From Arthrobacter sp. MYb23 (GTDB taxonomy: Bacteria > Actinomycetota > Actinomycetes > Actinomycetales > Micrococcaceae), in NCBI RefSeq assembly GCF_002979775.1, contig NZ_PCPR01000013.1:62001-126000 (forward strand): a stretch of DNA of 64,000 bases. Direction: 5' to 3'. The first letter of the stretch is position 1. The number at the start of each line of letters is the position of its first letter. The notes under the pieces were generated by a model. It was given only the letters and a program-made list of their open reading frames with translations, ran no database searches and had not been told where the DNA came from. Position numbers and translations under genes: made by a program. This document shows positions 16,202 to 24,917 of the stretch, piece by piece.

Positions 16202-17005
16202 TCAGACAGTTGCCAGGCGGGCTTTTTCGGCCAGGACTTCCTGCAGTCCGGTTGCTTTGACGCCGGCCTTGTCCAAGGCGGCGCGCAGGGCGGTGCCGTT
16301 CTCCAGGACCTGCGGGTGGTCACCGTGGAGGAGGACGACGTCGGCATCGTGGCCCAGCGGAACCACCTTGCCGGTGACTGCGCGCACGGTGCCTTCGGTG
16401 ACGACCTGCACCACGCGACGCCCGATTTCCTCGGGGTCGTGGAGGAGTGCCCCCTCGGTGTTGCGGGAAACTGGCATACCGTCTTCGCCGTAGCCGCGGT
16501 CGGCAAGGAAGACGTAGCCCACTTCAAGTCCGCGCTTGCGGGATTCATCGGCCAGCAGGCCGTTCTGGCAGATGACGATGTACGAGGGATCGTAAGCCTT
16601 GATGGCATCGGTGATGGCGCGAGCATGCTTTGCATCGGTCTGGGCGATGCTGCCCATGCGGCCGTGCGGTGCGACGTGGCTGATCTTGCCGCCGTGGATT
16701 CGGGCGAAGGCGTCCAGGGCGCCGATCTGGTAGAGGACATCCGTGCGGATTTCTTCTTCGCTGGCTTCGATGAGTCGGCGTCCGAAGCCCACCAGGTCCG
16801 GGTATCCGGGGTGAGCGCCCAGTTCGATCCCGCGGTCCACGCAGGCCTTGACGGTGGCGTCCATGACGCGAGGGTCTCCGGCGTGGAAGCCGCAAGCGAT
16901 GTTGGAGGCGGTGACCATGCCCAGCAGGGCGTCGTCATCGCCGATGGTGTAGTTGCCGTAGCTTTCGCCGAGGTCTGCGACGACGGCGACTGAGTTGATG
17001 CCCAA
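16202..17005 (-). CDS. pxpA: 5-oxoprolinase subunit A (LamB/YcsF family)
   Basis: 267 residues from the TTG at 17005, preferred because GGGAG lies 5 bases upstream; a TTG at 17017 is the alternative. Signature segments are ADLGESYGNYTIGDD, SNIACGFHAGDP, LGAHPGYPDLVGFGRR and VPLGHDADVVLLHGD. This subunit is needed with PxpB and PxpC for ATP-dependent 5-oxoproline hydrolysis. The usual DxNE near the N-terminus reads DLGES here, so the first conserved acidic cluster is altered; this may mean a different lactam substrate. Confidence 0.9.
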   Translation of the reverse strand: MGINSVAVVADLGESYGNYTIGDDDALLGMVTASNIACGFHAGDPRVMDATVKACVDRGIELGAHPGYPDLVGFGRRLIEASEEEIRTDVLYQIGALDAFARIHGGKISHVAPHGRMGSIAQTDAKHARAITDAIKAYDPSYIVICQNGLLADESRKRGLEVGYVFLADRGYGEDGMPVSRNTEGALLHDPEEIGRRVVQVVTEGTVRAVTGKVVPLGHDADVVLLHGDHPQVLENGTALRAALDKAGVKATGLQEVLAEKARLATV

Positions 17006-17045
17006 AGTGACTCCCAAGGATTTGCGTTGTGGTGCTTATGGTCCA

Positions 17046-17086
17046 ACGACGGCGGCCGGTCGGCAATGGCGGCAGGCCGCCGTCGT
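17046..17086 (-). terminator. Strong hairpin between MFS gene and pxpA
   Basis: Perfect 12-bp stem ACGACGGCGGCC (17046-17057) and GGCCGCCGTCGT (17075-17086) with a 17-base loop, between the MFS stop and pxpA. There is no T-run, so it may be a partial terminator or an mRNA-stabilising element that sets the ratio of transporter to enzyme. Confidence 0.5.
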
Positions 17087-17096
17087 GCGTGTCTTG

Positions 17097-18446
17097 TTAA
17101 TTCATAGCGAGCGGCTGTCCCTTGGTCTCCTTCAGGAGGAAAATCGAGACCAGCGTGATGATGGCCGTTCCGATCGCAGCGTAGGCCGGGACCATGCTGT
17201 TCCCGGTGCTCTTGATGAGCTCGGTCATCACCAATGGTGCGCTGCCGCCAAAGATGATGGTGCTGATACTGAAGCCGATGCTGTAGGCGCTGTAGCGCAC
17301 GGTGGTGGGGAACATTTCCGTCAGGACGGTGTGGACCACGGCGGCGTGGCCGGAGAAAGCAATGGCCATGACGACCGTTGCTACGCAGGCCAGTGTCATG
17401 TTGCCGGTGGTGATCATGGCGAACATCGGGTAGGAAACTACTGCCATGAGCACTGCGGACAAGGTCAATACTGGCTTGCGGCCGATGCGGTCGGACAAGC
17501 GTGCCATGAGCGGGATGGACACGATGATCGCTACAAGGCTGACTGCCGTGACCATGAGGGCCTGGAGCATGCTGAAGTTGTTGCCGCTGCCAAGTTGGGT
17601 CTTCAGGTAGGTGGGCATGTAGGCGAAGAGCAGGTAGTAGCCGGGGCCGTTCACGGCGGGCAGGAAGATGGTGAGTGCGATGGCCTTCAGGTGGCGCTTT
17701 GAGGTGAAGACGGCGCGCAGAGGGTTTTTTTCAACAACGTTGCGTTCACGCAATGCTGCGAAATGCGGGGTATCTTCCATCTTGGAGCGGATGTAGAAGC
17801 CTACGTAGCCCAGAGGGAGTGCGAACAGGAACGGTATCCGCCAAGCCCAGGCTTCCATGGTGGCGTCGCCCAGCGTGGTGATGAGCATCGCTGAGAAGCC
17901 GCTGCCGAAAAGGAGGGCGCAGAAGGAGCCCACCGCGATGAAGCTCATGGAGAAGTTGCGGTGCTTGTCGTGGGCGTACTCGCCAACGAACGCCATGGCG
18001 CCCGCCACTTCACCACCTGCGGAGAAGCCCTGCAGGATGCGGAAGAGGATCAGGAGTGCCGGGGCGGCCCAGCCGATCACTGAGGACGACGGGATGAGGC
18101 CGATGCAGGCTGTCGCGCCGGAGATCAGGAGCAAGAGAACGGCGAGAAGGTTCTTGCGGCCCAGCTTGTCGCCGAGGTAACCGGCGATGACGCTGCCAAA
18201 GGGGCGGGCCAGGAAGCTCACCAGGAACCCGACGTTGGTCAACAGCAGCGAACCAAGATCCTTGGAGCCCATGATGTTGATGGCCAGATAGGTGGTCAGC
18301 AGACCGTAGATTCCGTAGTCATACCACTCCACGAAGGAGCCCATGGTGCCGGCCAGGGTTGCCTTGCGCACCACCTTGCCGTCGGCTGTGACGACCTTGA
18401 TTTGAGCGGTGTTCAGATTCACTGATTCCGTCGATGTGTTAGTCAT
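17097..18446 (-). CDS. MFS transporter of the metabolite:H+ symporter (MHS) type
   Basis: 449 residues, about 12 membrane segments. GSFVEWYDYGIYG near the N-terminus and FLARPFGSVIAGYLGDKLGRKN are hallmarks of the MHS subfamily (ProP, ShiA, KgtP), which takes up organic acids, betaines or amino acids with protons. It lies between rraA and pxpA in one transcript, so the substrate is probably the small acid or lactam that these enzymes process, taken up independently of the divergent ABC importer. Confidence 0.88.
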   Translation of the reverse strand: MTNTSTESVNLNTAQIKVVTADGKVVRKATLAGTMGSFVEWYDYGIYGLLTTYLAINIMGSKDLGSLLLTNVGFLVSFLARPFGSVIAGYLGDKLGRKNLLAVLLLLISGATACIGLIPSSSVIGWAAPALLILFRILQGFSAGGEVAGAMAFVGEYAHDKHRNFSMSFIAVGSFCALLFGSGFSAMLITTLGDATMEAWAWRIPFLFALPLGYVGFYIRSKMEDTPHFAALRERNVVEKNPLRAVFTSKRHLKAIALTIFLPAVNGPGYYLLFAYMPTYLKTQLGSGNNFSMLQALMVTAVSLVAIIVSIPLMARLSDRIGRKPVLTLSAVLMAVVSYPMFAMITTGNMTLACVATVVMAIAFSGHAAVVHTVLTEMFPTTVRYSAYSIGFSISTIIFGGSAPLVMTELIKSTGNSMVPAYAAIGTAIITLVSIFLLKETKGQPLAMN

Positions 18447-18496
18447 TGCGGGTTCTCTCAGTCTAAGCGGGGTCCCGTTGGGGGAGTAGGGGAGGG

Positions 18497-19129
18497 CTAG
18501 CTGTATTCGCGGGTGATCTCAGCGGTCATTTCTGCCTCGTGGACCGCGACTGCCTTGACCAGTTCGAGGATTTCGGCTGCACGGGCCTGGGGGATGATGA
18601 CGACGCCGTCATCATCTGCGGCGACGATGTCACCGGCGGAGCAAACAATGCCGCCGATGGCGACCGGTTCGCCGATCACGCCAGGGCCGTTCTTGAACGG
18701 CCCCGCAGGGGTTGTGCCACGGGCGAAGACGGGGAACTTGATCTCGGTGATGGTTGCGCGGTCACGAATGTAGCCGTCAATGACTGCGCCGGTTGCGCCG
18801 GCGGCCTCGAAACGCTGGGAGAGCTGTTCGCCAACCAGAGCACGGTGTTCGTGGCCGAAGCCGTTGATCACCATGATGTCGCCGGGTTCGATGTAGTTCA
18901 GGGACTCAATGACGGCTGCGTTGTCGCCGGCAGCACCAAGGACGGTCACTGCGGAGCCGACGCACTTGGCGCCTGCCCAGACCGGGTTGATGTTGCCGTC
19001 TACCAGTCCGAGACGTTCCATGGCATCTCCGATGTTGGCTACCGGGAATTCCTCAAATGCGCGAACCAGTTCCCGTGGGGGTCGGGTCCACTGTGCCTTG
19101 CGGACTGTGAGCTCGAGGGTCGTTGCCAT
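18497..19129 (-). CDS. RraA-like / HMG aldolase family protein
   Basis: 210 residues from the ATG at 19129 with AAAGGTGG upstream. The fold family contains 4-hydroxy-4-methyl-2-oxoglutarate aldolase and oxaloacetate decarboxylases as well as the RNase E inhibitor RraA. Visible are AGDNAAVIESLNYIEPGDIMVI, DGYIRD with the substrate-binding Arg-Asp pair, and IVAADDDGVVIIP. Actinobacteria generally lack the RraA partner context seen in enterobacteria, and a catabolic aldolase or decarboxylase fits the operon. First gene of the pxp operon and downstream of operator copy 5. Confidence 0.85.
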   Translation of the reverse strand: MATTLELTVRKAQWTRPPRELVRAFEEFPVANIGDAMERLGLVDGNINPVWAGAKCVGSAVTVLGAAGDNAAVIESLNYIEPGDIMVINGFGHEHRALVGEQLSQRFEAAGATGAVIDGYIRDRATITEIKFPVFARGTTPAGPFKNGPGVIGEPVAIGGIVCSAGDIVAADDDGVVIIPQARAAEILELVKAVAVHEAEMTAEITREYS

Positions 19130-19189
19130 GTCTTCCACCTTTGGTTGGTCCGTATTCGGATGAGTTGAACGCCTTGAGACGCCAATCAC

Positions 19190-19228
19190 ATATGAGAAAA
19201 GTTTCGCGTTTTATTTCCCCCACGTCAA
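19190..19228 (-). promoter_or_regulatory. rraA-pxp operon promoter with operator copy 5
   Basis: On the minus strand TTGACG (19223-19228), then 14 bp after TTGAC comes ACGCGAA-ACTT-TTCTCATAT (19190-19210 overall). The half site TTCTCAT is perfect and the other (GCGAA) is degenerate. The operator is 61 bp upstream of the rraA start. Confidence 0.6.
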
Positions 19229-19300
19229 GGCCCTTCTGTTTCGGGTATGTAAAACATCGGCGTGGCGGGGGTCACCTGTGGGAGAACTCACAAAAAAGCG

Positions 19301-19336
19301 TTGACTTCCTGGGGTCAATTAGAGAAACTCTTCTCA
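19301..19336 (+). promoter_or_regulatory. ABC importer promoter with operator copy 6
   Basis: TTGACT (19301-19306), then 15 bp after TTGAC comes AGAGAA-ACTC-TTCTCA (19321-19336). It drives the plus-strand importer beginning at 19437. With copy 5 it forms a divergent control region of about 300 bp. Confidence 0.65.
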
Positions 19337-19436
19337 TTCGCGAAAGTTATCGCAGATCAGATCCTTCATTTCTCGCCCAGATGCGCTCGCATCCGCAATG
19401 GCCAGGGACTCGAAGGCGACCAGGAGGCTCATCCCT

Positions 19437-21017
19437 ATGCAAGGACGTTCCACTTTTATGGCAACGGCGGCGACCGTCACCGCTGCCGCGTTCCTTTTGA
19501 CCGGTTGCACCACGGGCGGTCAGGCTTCCTCCGGCGGCACCGGTGGAGCAATGTCCACCGACACCATCCGGACGGCCCTCAACGCCGACCCCACCACCTT
19601 CAACGCTGCCAAGGCCAATGCCAAGGATGATTACGAGGTAGCGCGCTTCCTGTACGACACCGTGGTCCGACGGGATGCCGATGGGAAGTTCATTGGTGGC
19701 CTCGCCACCGAATGGAAGAACACCGCAACTGATGCCACGTTGACCATCCGCAAGGACGCTACCTGTGCGGACGGCACAGCCATTACGCCCACCATCGTGG
19801 CCAAGTCCCTCAGCTACTTCGCCGATCCTGCTACCAAGAACAACTTCGGCAAACTCGTCTTCGGCCCCGGCCAGCCCACCATCACCGGTGACGACGCCGC
19901 GGGCACCGTGGACATCAAGCTCGCCCAACCGTGGTCCGAACTCATCGGTGGCTTGACGCTGGCGCAGACTGGCATCATCTGCCCCGCCGGACTGGCGGAC
20001 TTGGACGGCTTGGCCAAAGGCACCGTCAAGGGCGCCTTCTCCGGGCCATACACACTGACGAAATCCAGCCACGGCGTCAGCTACGACATGACACTGCGTG
20101 AGGACTACAAGGCCTGGCCTCAGTGGTCCAAACCGCTGGAGGGAACCCCGGCCAAGACCGTGCGGTTCTTCCCGGGCGTCAACAAGACCACGGTGGCCAA
20201 CCAACTTCTGACGGGAGAAATGGACGTTTCGGACATCGCCCCCGCGGATGTCCAGCGCTTCGAGAGCAACAAAGACTATGCGGTCACGACGGTCCCGTTT
20301 GCCGGTATCTTCCTGCTCTTCAATCAGCGCGAAGGCAGCCCGTTCACTGATCCCGCATTGCGCAAGGCCGTTGCGCAGCTGATGAACCAGCAGGCCTTCA
20401 ACTCTGCTGCGTATGCCGGCAAGGGCATCACCTACAACTCGATCGTCGCCCCTACAGTCCCTTGCGTTCTTCCGGATAACTCGAGTCTGACCCCGGAGGA
20501 TGCCGCAGCCGCCAAGGCCGTACTGGCAGGCAAAACGTTCAAGATGGTGGGCACCACCAGCATCGGACCCAACGGCGCAGGCAGCACCTACGTCCAGGAA
20601 GCCCTCCGTGCGGCGGGTGCCACCGTGGACCTCCAGCTCGTGGACAACGGAACCTGGGCCACCATGACCCAGACCAAACCCGAAACATGGGACCTGACCG
20701 TTCAGGGCGACGCGAACTTCGTGGGAACGGTGGCTGCGTCACTGACCCGCATCGCCGGCGTCCCTACCGAGAAGGGCGGTCGCAACATCGGTGGCGGAGA
20801 AAATGCCGACATCCTCGCCGACATCGCCACCGCCCAATCCGCTACCGATGAAGCGGCCCGTTGCGACGCCTACACCAAGGCGCAGAAGAGCATCCTCAGC
20901 GACAACGACATCGTCCCCTTCGTGGGCGAGCCGCAGATTGTTGCCCAGCGCTCCGGATTCTCCATCCAGGCGCCGTCGGGAATCGTCGACTACGCCACCA
21001 TGCGCATCACCAAGTAG
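19437..21017 (+). CDS. ABC importer substrate-binding lipoprotein (peptide/opine family 5)
   Basis: 526 residues from the ATG at 19437, which has AGGAGG about 9 bases upstream. Signal peptide and lipobox LLTGC. The body is of the SBP family 5 (DppA/OppA) type: IRTALNADPTTFNAAKAN, FLYDTVVRRDADGKFIGGLATEW, SPFTDPALRKAVAQLMNQ. It captures the substrate outside the membrane and hands it to the permeases encoded next. Because family 5 proteins bind peptides, opines and glycosides, the ligand is open. Shared control with pxpABC points to a pyroglutamyl or glutamate-derived compound. Confidence 0.9.
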   Translation: MQGRSTFMATAATVTAAAFLLTGCTTGGQASSGGTGGAMSTDTIRTALNADPTTFNAAKANAKDDYEVARFLYDTVVRRDADGKFIGGLATEWKNTATDATLTIRKDATCADGTAITPTIVAKSLSYFADPATKNNFGKLVFGPGQPTITGDDAAGTVDIKLAQPWSELIGGLTLAQTGIICPAGLADLDGLAKGTVKGAFSGPYTLTKSSHGVSYDMTLREDYKAWPQWSKPLEGTPAKTVRFFPGVNKTTVANQLLTGEMDVSDIAPADVQRFESNKDYAVTTVPFAGIFLLFNQREGSPFTDPALRKAVAQLMNQQAFNSAAYAGKGITYNSIVAPTVPCVLPDNSSLTPEDAAAAKAVLAGKTFKMVGTTSIGPNGAGSTYVQEALRAAGATVDLQLVDNGTWATMTQTKPETWDLTVQGDANFVGTVAASLTRIAGVPTEKGGRNIGGGENADILADIATAQSATDEAARCDAYTKAQKSILSDNDIVPFVGEPQIVAQRSGFSIQAPSGIVDYATMRITK

Positions 21018-21030
21018 CAAAGGTTTCACG

Positions 21031-22077
21031 ATGACAGAACCAACAATGCTCTCCAAGGAAGTACAGATCCTTGAGAGCACTACCCCGGGGGCCACCAAAG
21101 GCCCCCGGGGCGGTGCCCTGAGCCTTTCCCCGTGGGCCGACTATGCCCTTCGCCGCGCCGGCGGCGTCCTTCTCTCCGTCGCCCTGCTCGTCGTCGTGAC
21201 CTTCTTCATGGTTCCGCTCATACCGGGTGACCCTGCGGTGGCTGTGGCAGGCGCCGACGCCACTACCGAGCAAATTGAGGCCATCCGCAACAGCCTTGGT
21301 CTGAATGATCCGCTCTATATCCAGTTCATCAACTACGTAGGCGGGCTCTTCACCGGCGACCTTGGAGAATCCTTCGCATACAGCACTTCCGTGTCGCAGA
21401 TTATTGCTACGAAGCTGCCGTTCACTGCCGAACTCGCGGTACTTGGCATCATCCTGGTCCTCTTGGTTTCTGTTCCCGTCGGCATGCTCGTAGGAATTCT
21501 GACCCGCGGAGGGCGCAAGAAGTGGCTCGACGTATCCTTCGGGATGCTGACTGGCTTCTTCCAGGCTGTTCCGCAGTACGTGGTATCCACCATGCTGGTG
21601 GTGGTCTTCGCCATCATCCTCAAGGTTCTCCCGGCAGCCGGCGCTGCCTCATTGAGTGCCCTCATCCTGCCTGTGATTGGTCTCTCGATAGCTCCCATCT
21701 GCTCCATTGCCCGTGTGGTGCGCCGGGAAACGTCAACGGTGTTGGAACAGGACTACCTGAGGACAGCCCGTGGCTGGCGGCTACCGTCGCTGCGCCTCTA
21801 CGCCCGGCACGCCCTGCCCAACCTGCTGACCACCGCGCTCACCTTGGCCGGGCTCATCCTGGCCGGCATGCTCGGCGGAGCCATCATTGTTGAGAACGTC
21901 TTCAACTGGCCCGGACTGGGACGTGAGATCGTCACTGCCATCGTCAACAAGGACTACCCCGTGATCCAGGGCATCATCCTGGTTCTTGGCTTCCTGGCCA
22001 TCGTGCTGAATCTCTTGGTCGACGTCATTCTCGGCCTCATCGACCCCCGTACGCTCGGAGGAAAGTCCAATGGCTGA
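21031..22077 (+). CDS. ABC importer permease (DppB type)
   Basis: 348 residues from the ATG at 21031, 13 bases after the binding-protein stop. Multi-spanning membrane protein with the characteristic EQDYLRTARGWRLP...HALPNLL coupling loop that contacts the ATPase. Forms a heterodimer with the permease half of the next protein, whose start it overlaps by 8 bp. Confidence 0.92.
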   Translation: MTEPTMLSKEVQILESTTPGATKGPRGGALSLSPWADYALRRAGGVLLSVALLVVVTFFMVPLIPGDPAVAVAGADATTEQIEAIRNSLGLNDPLYIQFINYVGGLFTGDLGESFAYSTSVSQIIATKLPFTAELAVLGIILVLLVSVPVGMLVGILTRGGRKKWLDVSFGMLTGFFQAVPQYVVSTMLVVVFAIILKVLPAAGAASLSALILPVIGLSIAPICSIARVVRRETSTVLEQDYLRTARGWRLPSLRLYARHALPNLLTTALTLAGLILAGMLGGAIIVENVFNWPGLGREIVTAIVNKDYPVIQGIILVLGFLAIVLNLLVDVILGLIDPRTLGGKSNG

Positions 22078-23854
22078 GACAGCCCGTCCCCGCCGCAGGT
22101 TCCGCTGGACCACCGGCCTCATAGTCGGCATCGTGATGATGTCCATCATGGTGCTCACTGCCATCCTCGCGCCGATGTTCCTCTCGGACGCCGCGGAAAA
22201 GCTCACGCCCCAAGCCTCGCAGGGGCCAAGTGCTGAGCACTGGCTGGGTACCGATGATTTTGGCCGTGACGTACTTGCCCGCTCCTTGGTCGCCACGCGT
22301 CTGACGCTGCTGATGACCGCAGCGACGACGGCGATTGCCGTCGTCGCCGGCATCGCCATTGGGACCGCCGTGTGGCTGGCCCCGCGGCGCGTCCGTTCCG
22401 CCGTCCTGCGTGTCATCGAAGCTGCCGTCGCCTACCCGAGCCTCATCTTCTCGCTGCTGATCGCCGCCATCCTCGGCCAGGGCACGTGGTCGGCCGTGTT
22501 GGCCATCTCCATTGCCAGCATTCCTGCATTCGCCCGACTTACCGCCAACATGGCTGCGTCAATTTCTCAGCGCAATTACGTCTCCACAGCGCGGCTGCTT
22601 GGTGTCTCGGGGCCTTACATCATCACGCGGCATCTGTTGCCCAACATGGCGGAACCGCTCCTGGTGCTGACCGCCACGGTCTTCGCTACCACGTTGATCG
22701 ACCTGTCCAGCCTGTCCTTCATCGGGCTTGGCGTCCAAAACCCTGAGTACGATTTCGGGCGCCTCCTGAACGAGGGGCTCGTCAACATCTACTCGCAGCC
22801 GCTCCAGGCGGTGATGCCTTCGATCATGATCACCATCACCGGCCTGAGCGCCATGCTGATCGGTGATGGCCTAGCCGCCGCCACAGACCCCCGTGGCGGC
22901 CGTAAGTTCGGCAGTCTCCGCAAGGCGTCCGAGGTCCCCGCTTCCCTGCGCGCCGATACCGGAGCGCTGGTGGAGGTGGACAACCTCACCGTCTCCACGC
23001 CGTCGGGAGTTCCGTTGGTCAAGGGTGTGTCCCTGAGTATTCATGCCGGAGAAGTGGTGGGCCTGGTGGGGGAGTCCGGTTCTGGAAAGTCCCTCACCGC
23101 CATGTCCATTGCCGGGCTGCTGCCGGAGGAACTCGGTGTCACTGCCAAGACCATGCGCCTCGGCGACCTAAATCTCCTGCAGAAGAACAACCCGCGTGAA
23201 TTGGCGACGTCCATTGGACTCGTTTATCAGGATCCAGGAACCAGCTTCAACCCGGCTCTCCGCATTGGGTCGCAGCTAACCGAGGTAAGCCGCGTACATC
23301 TGGGCCAGTCCCGCAACACAGCGTTTGGCCGGATGGTCAAAGCGTTGGCGGACATTCGGATTACCCAGCCCGAAAAACGCATGAAGCAACACCCGCACGA
23401 ACTATCCGGGGGCATGTTGCAGCGGGCAATGATCGCCTCGACCCTGGTCACGGACCCCCGCCTGATTATTGCCGACGAGCCCACCACCGCTCTGGACGTG
23501 ACGGTCCAGGCGGATGTTCTGCGGCAGTTCCGAACCATCAACCGCGAGATGGGCACCGCCATGCTGTTTATCTCGCACGACATCGGAGTGGTACAGGCCT
23601 TGTGCGACAAGGTCATCGTGATGAACGGCGGCAAGATCCTGGAGCGGCTCACTGGCGAAGAACTCGCCGCCGGCAAGGTGAAGCACCCGTACACGAAGGC
23701 TCTTCTCGCCGCGACGCCGTCGATCGCCGAACGCAAGGCAGAGCTCGTCACGGTATCTGCCAAGGACTTCGCATTGGATGAAGTTTTCGACGACGACTCC
23801 ACCGCTGGCGGCGATGTCACCAACAGCCCGGGCACCAAGGAGACCACCAAATGA
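22070..23854 (+). CDS. Fused ABC permease (DppC type) and ATPase (DppD type)
   Basis: 594 residues. Residues 1 to about 285 are a DppC-like permease (STARLLGVSGPYIITRHLLPN coupling loop). After a linker, residues from about 300 form a nucleotide-binding domain with Walker A GESGSGKS near 333, signature LSGGMLQR and Walker B LIIADEPTTALD. In most systems these are two proteins. The fusion fixes one ATPase to one permease half. It overlaps both neighbours (8 bp upstream, ATGA downstream). Confidence 0.92.
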   Translation: MAETARPRRRFRWTTGLIVGIVMMSIMVLTAILAPMFLSDAAEKLTPQASQGPSAEHWLGTDDFGRDVLARSLVATRLTLLMTAATTAIAVVAGIAIGTAVWLAPRRVRSAVLRVIEAAVAYPSLIFSLLIAAILGQGTWSAVLAISIASIPAFARLTANMAASISQRNYVSTARLLGVSGPYIITRHLLPNMAEPLLVLTATVFATTLIDLSSLSFIGLGVQNPEYDFGRLLNEGLVNIYSQPLQAVMPSIMITITGLSAMLIGDGLAAATDPRGGRKFGSLRKASEVPASLRADTGALVEVDNLTVSTPSGVPLVKGVSLSIHAGEVVGLVGESGSGKSLTAMSIAGLLPEELGVTAKTMRLGDLNLLQKNNPRELATSIGLVYQDPGTSFNPALRIGSQLTEVSRVHLGQSRNTAFGRMVKALADIRITQPEKRMKQHPHELSGGMLQRAMIASTLVTDPRLIIADEPTTALDVTVQADVLRQFRTINREMGTAMLFISHDIGVVQALCDKVIVMNGGKILERLTGEELAAGKVKHPYTKALLAATPSIAERKAELVTVSAKDFALDEVFDDDSTAGGDVTNSPGTKETTK

Positions 23855-24666
23855 ACGCATCGCAAGGTCAGCCGGTTTTGCAGCTGAAGGATGTCAAAGT
23901 CACGTTTGGGTCCGGTCGCTCAGCTGCAACTGTGCTCAAGGGAGTTAACGCCAGTATCCAGGCAGGCAAGACGCTGGGAATTGTGGGCGAGTCGGGGTCC
24001 GGAAAATCCACCATGGCCAAAGCCATTGTGGGGTTGGTGAAGCCCAGCGACGGGTTAATCTCCTTCTCAGGGCGCGACGTGACCAAAATGTCCGGGGCCG
24101 AGCGACGAACCATGCGCCGGGAGGTTCAGATGGTTCCGCAGGACCCCTATTCGTCCCTGAACCCCCGACGGACCATCGGACAAACCCTGGCCGAGGCAAT
24201 CGACCCCTTACGGGCAAACCCGCGGGAACACGGTGAAAAGATCTCCTACTGGCTCTCCACCATCAGGCTGGATCCGGAGGTGGCCGAACGCTATCCGCAT
24301 GAGTTTTCCGGTGGACAGCGGCAACGCATTGCCATTGCCCGCGCTTTGGCCGTGCAGCCGAAACTGATCATCGCGGACGAGATCACCTCAGCACTGGATC
24401 TTTCCGTGCAGGCAGAAATTCTGAACCTCATTGGCAGGCTCCGGAAGGAACTGGACCTGACCATGGCCTTCATCTCCCACGACCTGGACGTCGTGCACCA
24501 TGTCAGCGACGAAATCCTGGTCCTGTTCCACGGTGAAGTAGTGGAGCAAGGTGACGTGGATGCTGTCTACGGGAACCCACAGCACCCGTATACTCGGCGC
24601 CTCATTGACTCTGTTCCGGGCGGACCGGGGTTTGACATTGGAGATCGGCGGGTGGCCGCAGTTTGA
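23851..24666 (+). CDS. ABC importer ATPase (DppF type)
   Basis: 271 residues with Walker A GESGSGKST, Q-loop QDPYSSLNPR, signature FSGGQRQR, Walker B LIIADEITSALD and the H-loop in FISHD. It pairs with the ATPase domain of the upstream fusion. The start overlaps the preceding stop by 4 bp. Confidence 0.93.
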   Translation: MNASQGQPVLQLKDVKVTFGSGRSAATVLKGVNASIQAGKTLGIVGESGSGKSTMAKAIVGLVKPSDGLISFSGRDVTKMSGAERRTMRREVQMVPQDPYSSLNPRRTIGQTLAEAIDPLRANPREHGEKISYWLSTIRLDPEVAERYPHEFSGGQRQRIAIARALAVQPKLIIADEITSALDLSVQAEILNLIGRLRKELDLTMAFISHDLDVVHHVSDEILVLFHGEVVEQGDVDAVYGNPQHPYTRRLIDSVPGGPGFDIGDRRVAAV

Positions 24667-24890
24667 TGCAGGATTTGAACGGCGACCTATTCCACGATCC
24701 ATTCGCTGATGTGGCATCCTCTGCGAGCGGTCTTGGACTTCGGCACAGTGAGAAATCCCCAGCTCGGATCCGAGGTCTGGGAAACCGGGAGCGTGCCCTC
24801 CGAGACGTCGCGAAGGAACTCAGGGAAATGCAGCGCCGGAGAGATGGCTCGCTGATAACCGTTACCCCGTTGACGGTCAAGAACGAGTAG
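24666..24890 (+). CDS. Small hypothetical protein at the operon end
   Basis: 74 residues from an ATG that shares a base with the ATPase stop (TGATG), so it could be translated by coupling. Charged, with a likely helical second half (NRERALRDVAKELREMQRRRDG). No domain recognised. It could be a real small protein or a remnant of a longer gene. Confidence 0.4.
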   Translation: MQDLNGDLFHDPFADVASSASGLGLRHSEKSPARIRGLGNRERALRDVAKELREMQRRRDGSLITVTPLTVKNE

Positions 24891-24917
24891 TCAGGTTCCG
24901 GGGTGGGCTCGTGCAGG

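Noticed and set aside
16165..17046. Extended 551-codon frame that would make a larger PxpB
   Set aside because: The upstream part overlaps pxpA out of frame and is Pro/Ser/Thr-rich noise; the ATG at 16164 has a good ribosome site.
18497..19129. RNase E regulator RraA as the function of the RraA-like protein
   Set aside because: The operon context is catabolic, and the family contains aldolases with the same visible residues; regulation of RNase E is not supported by the neighbours.
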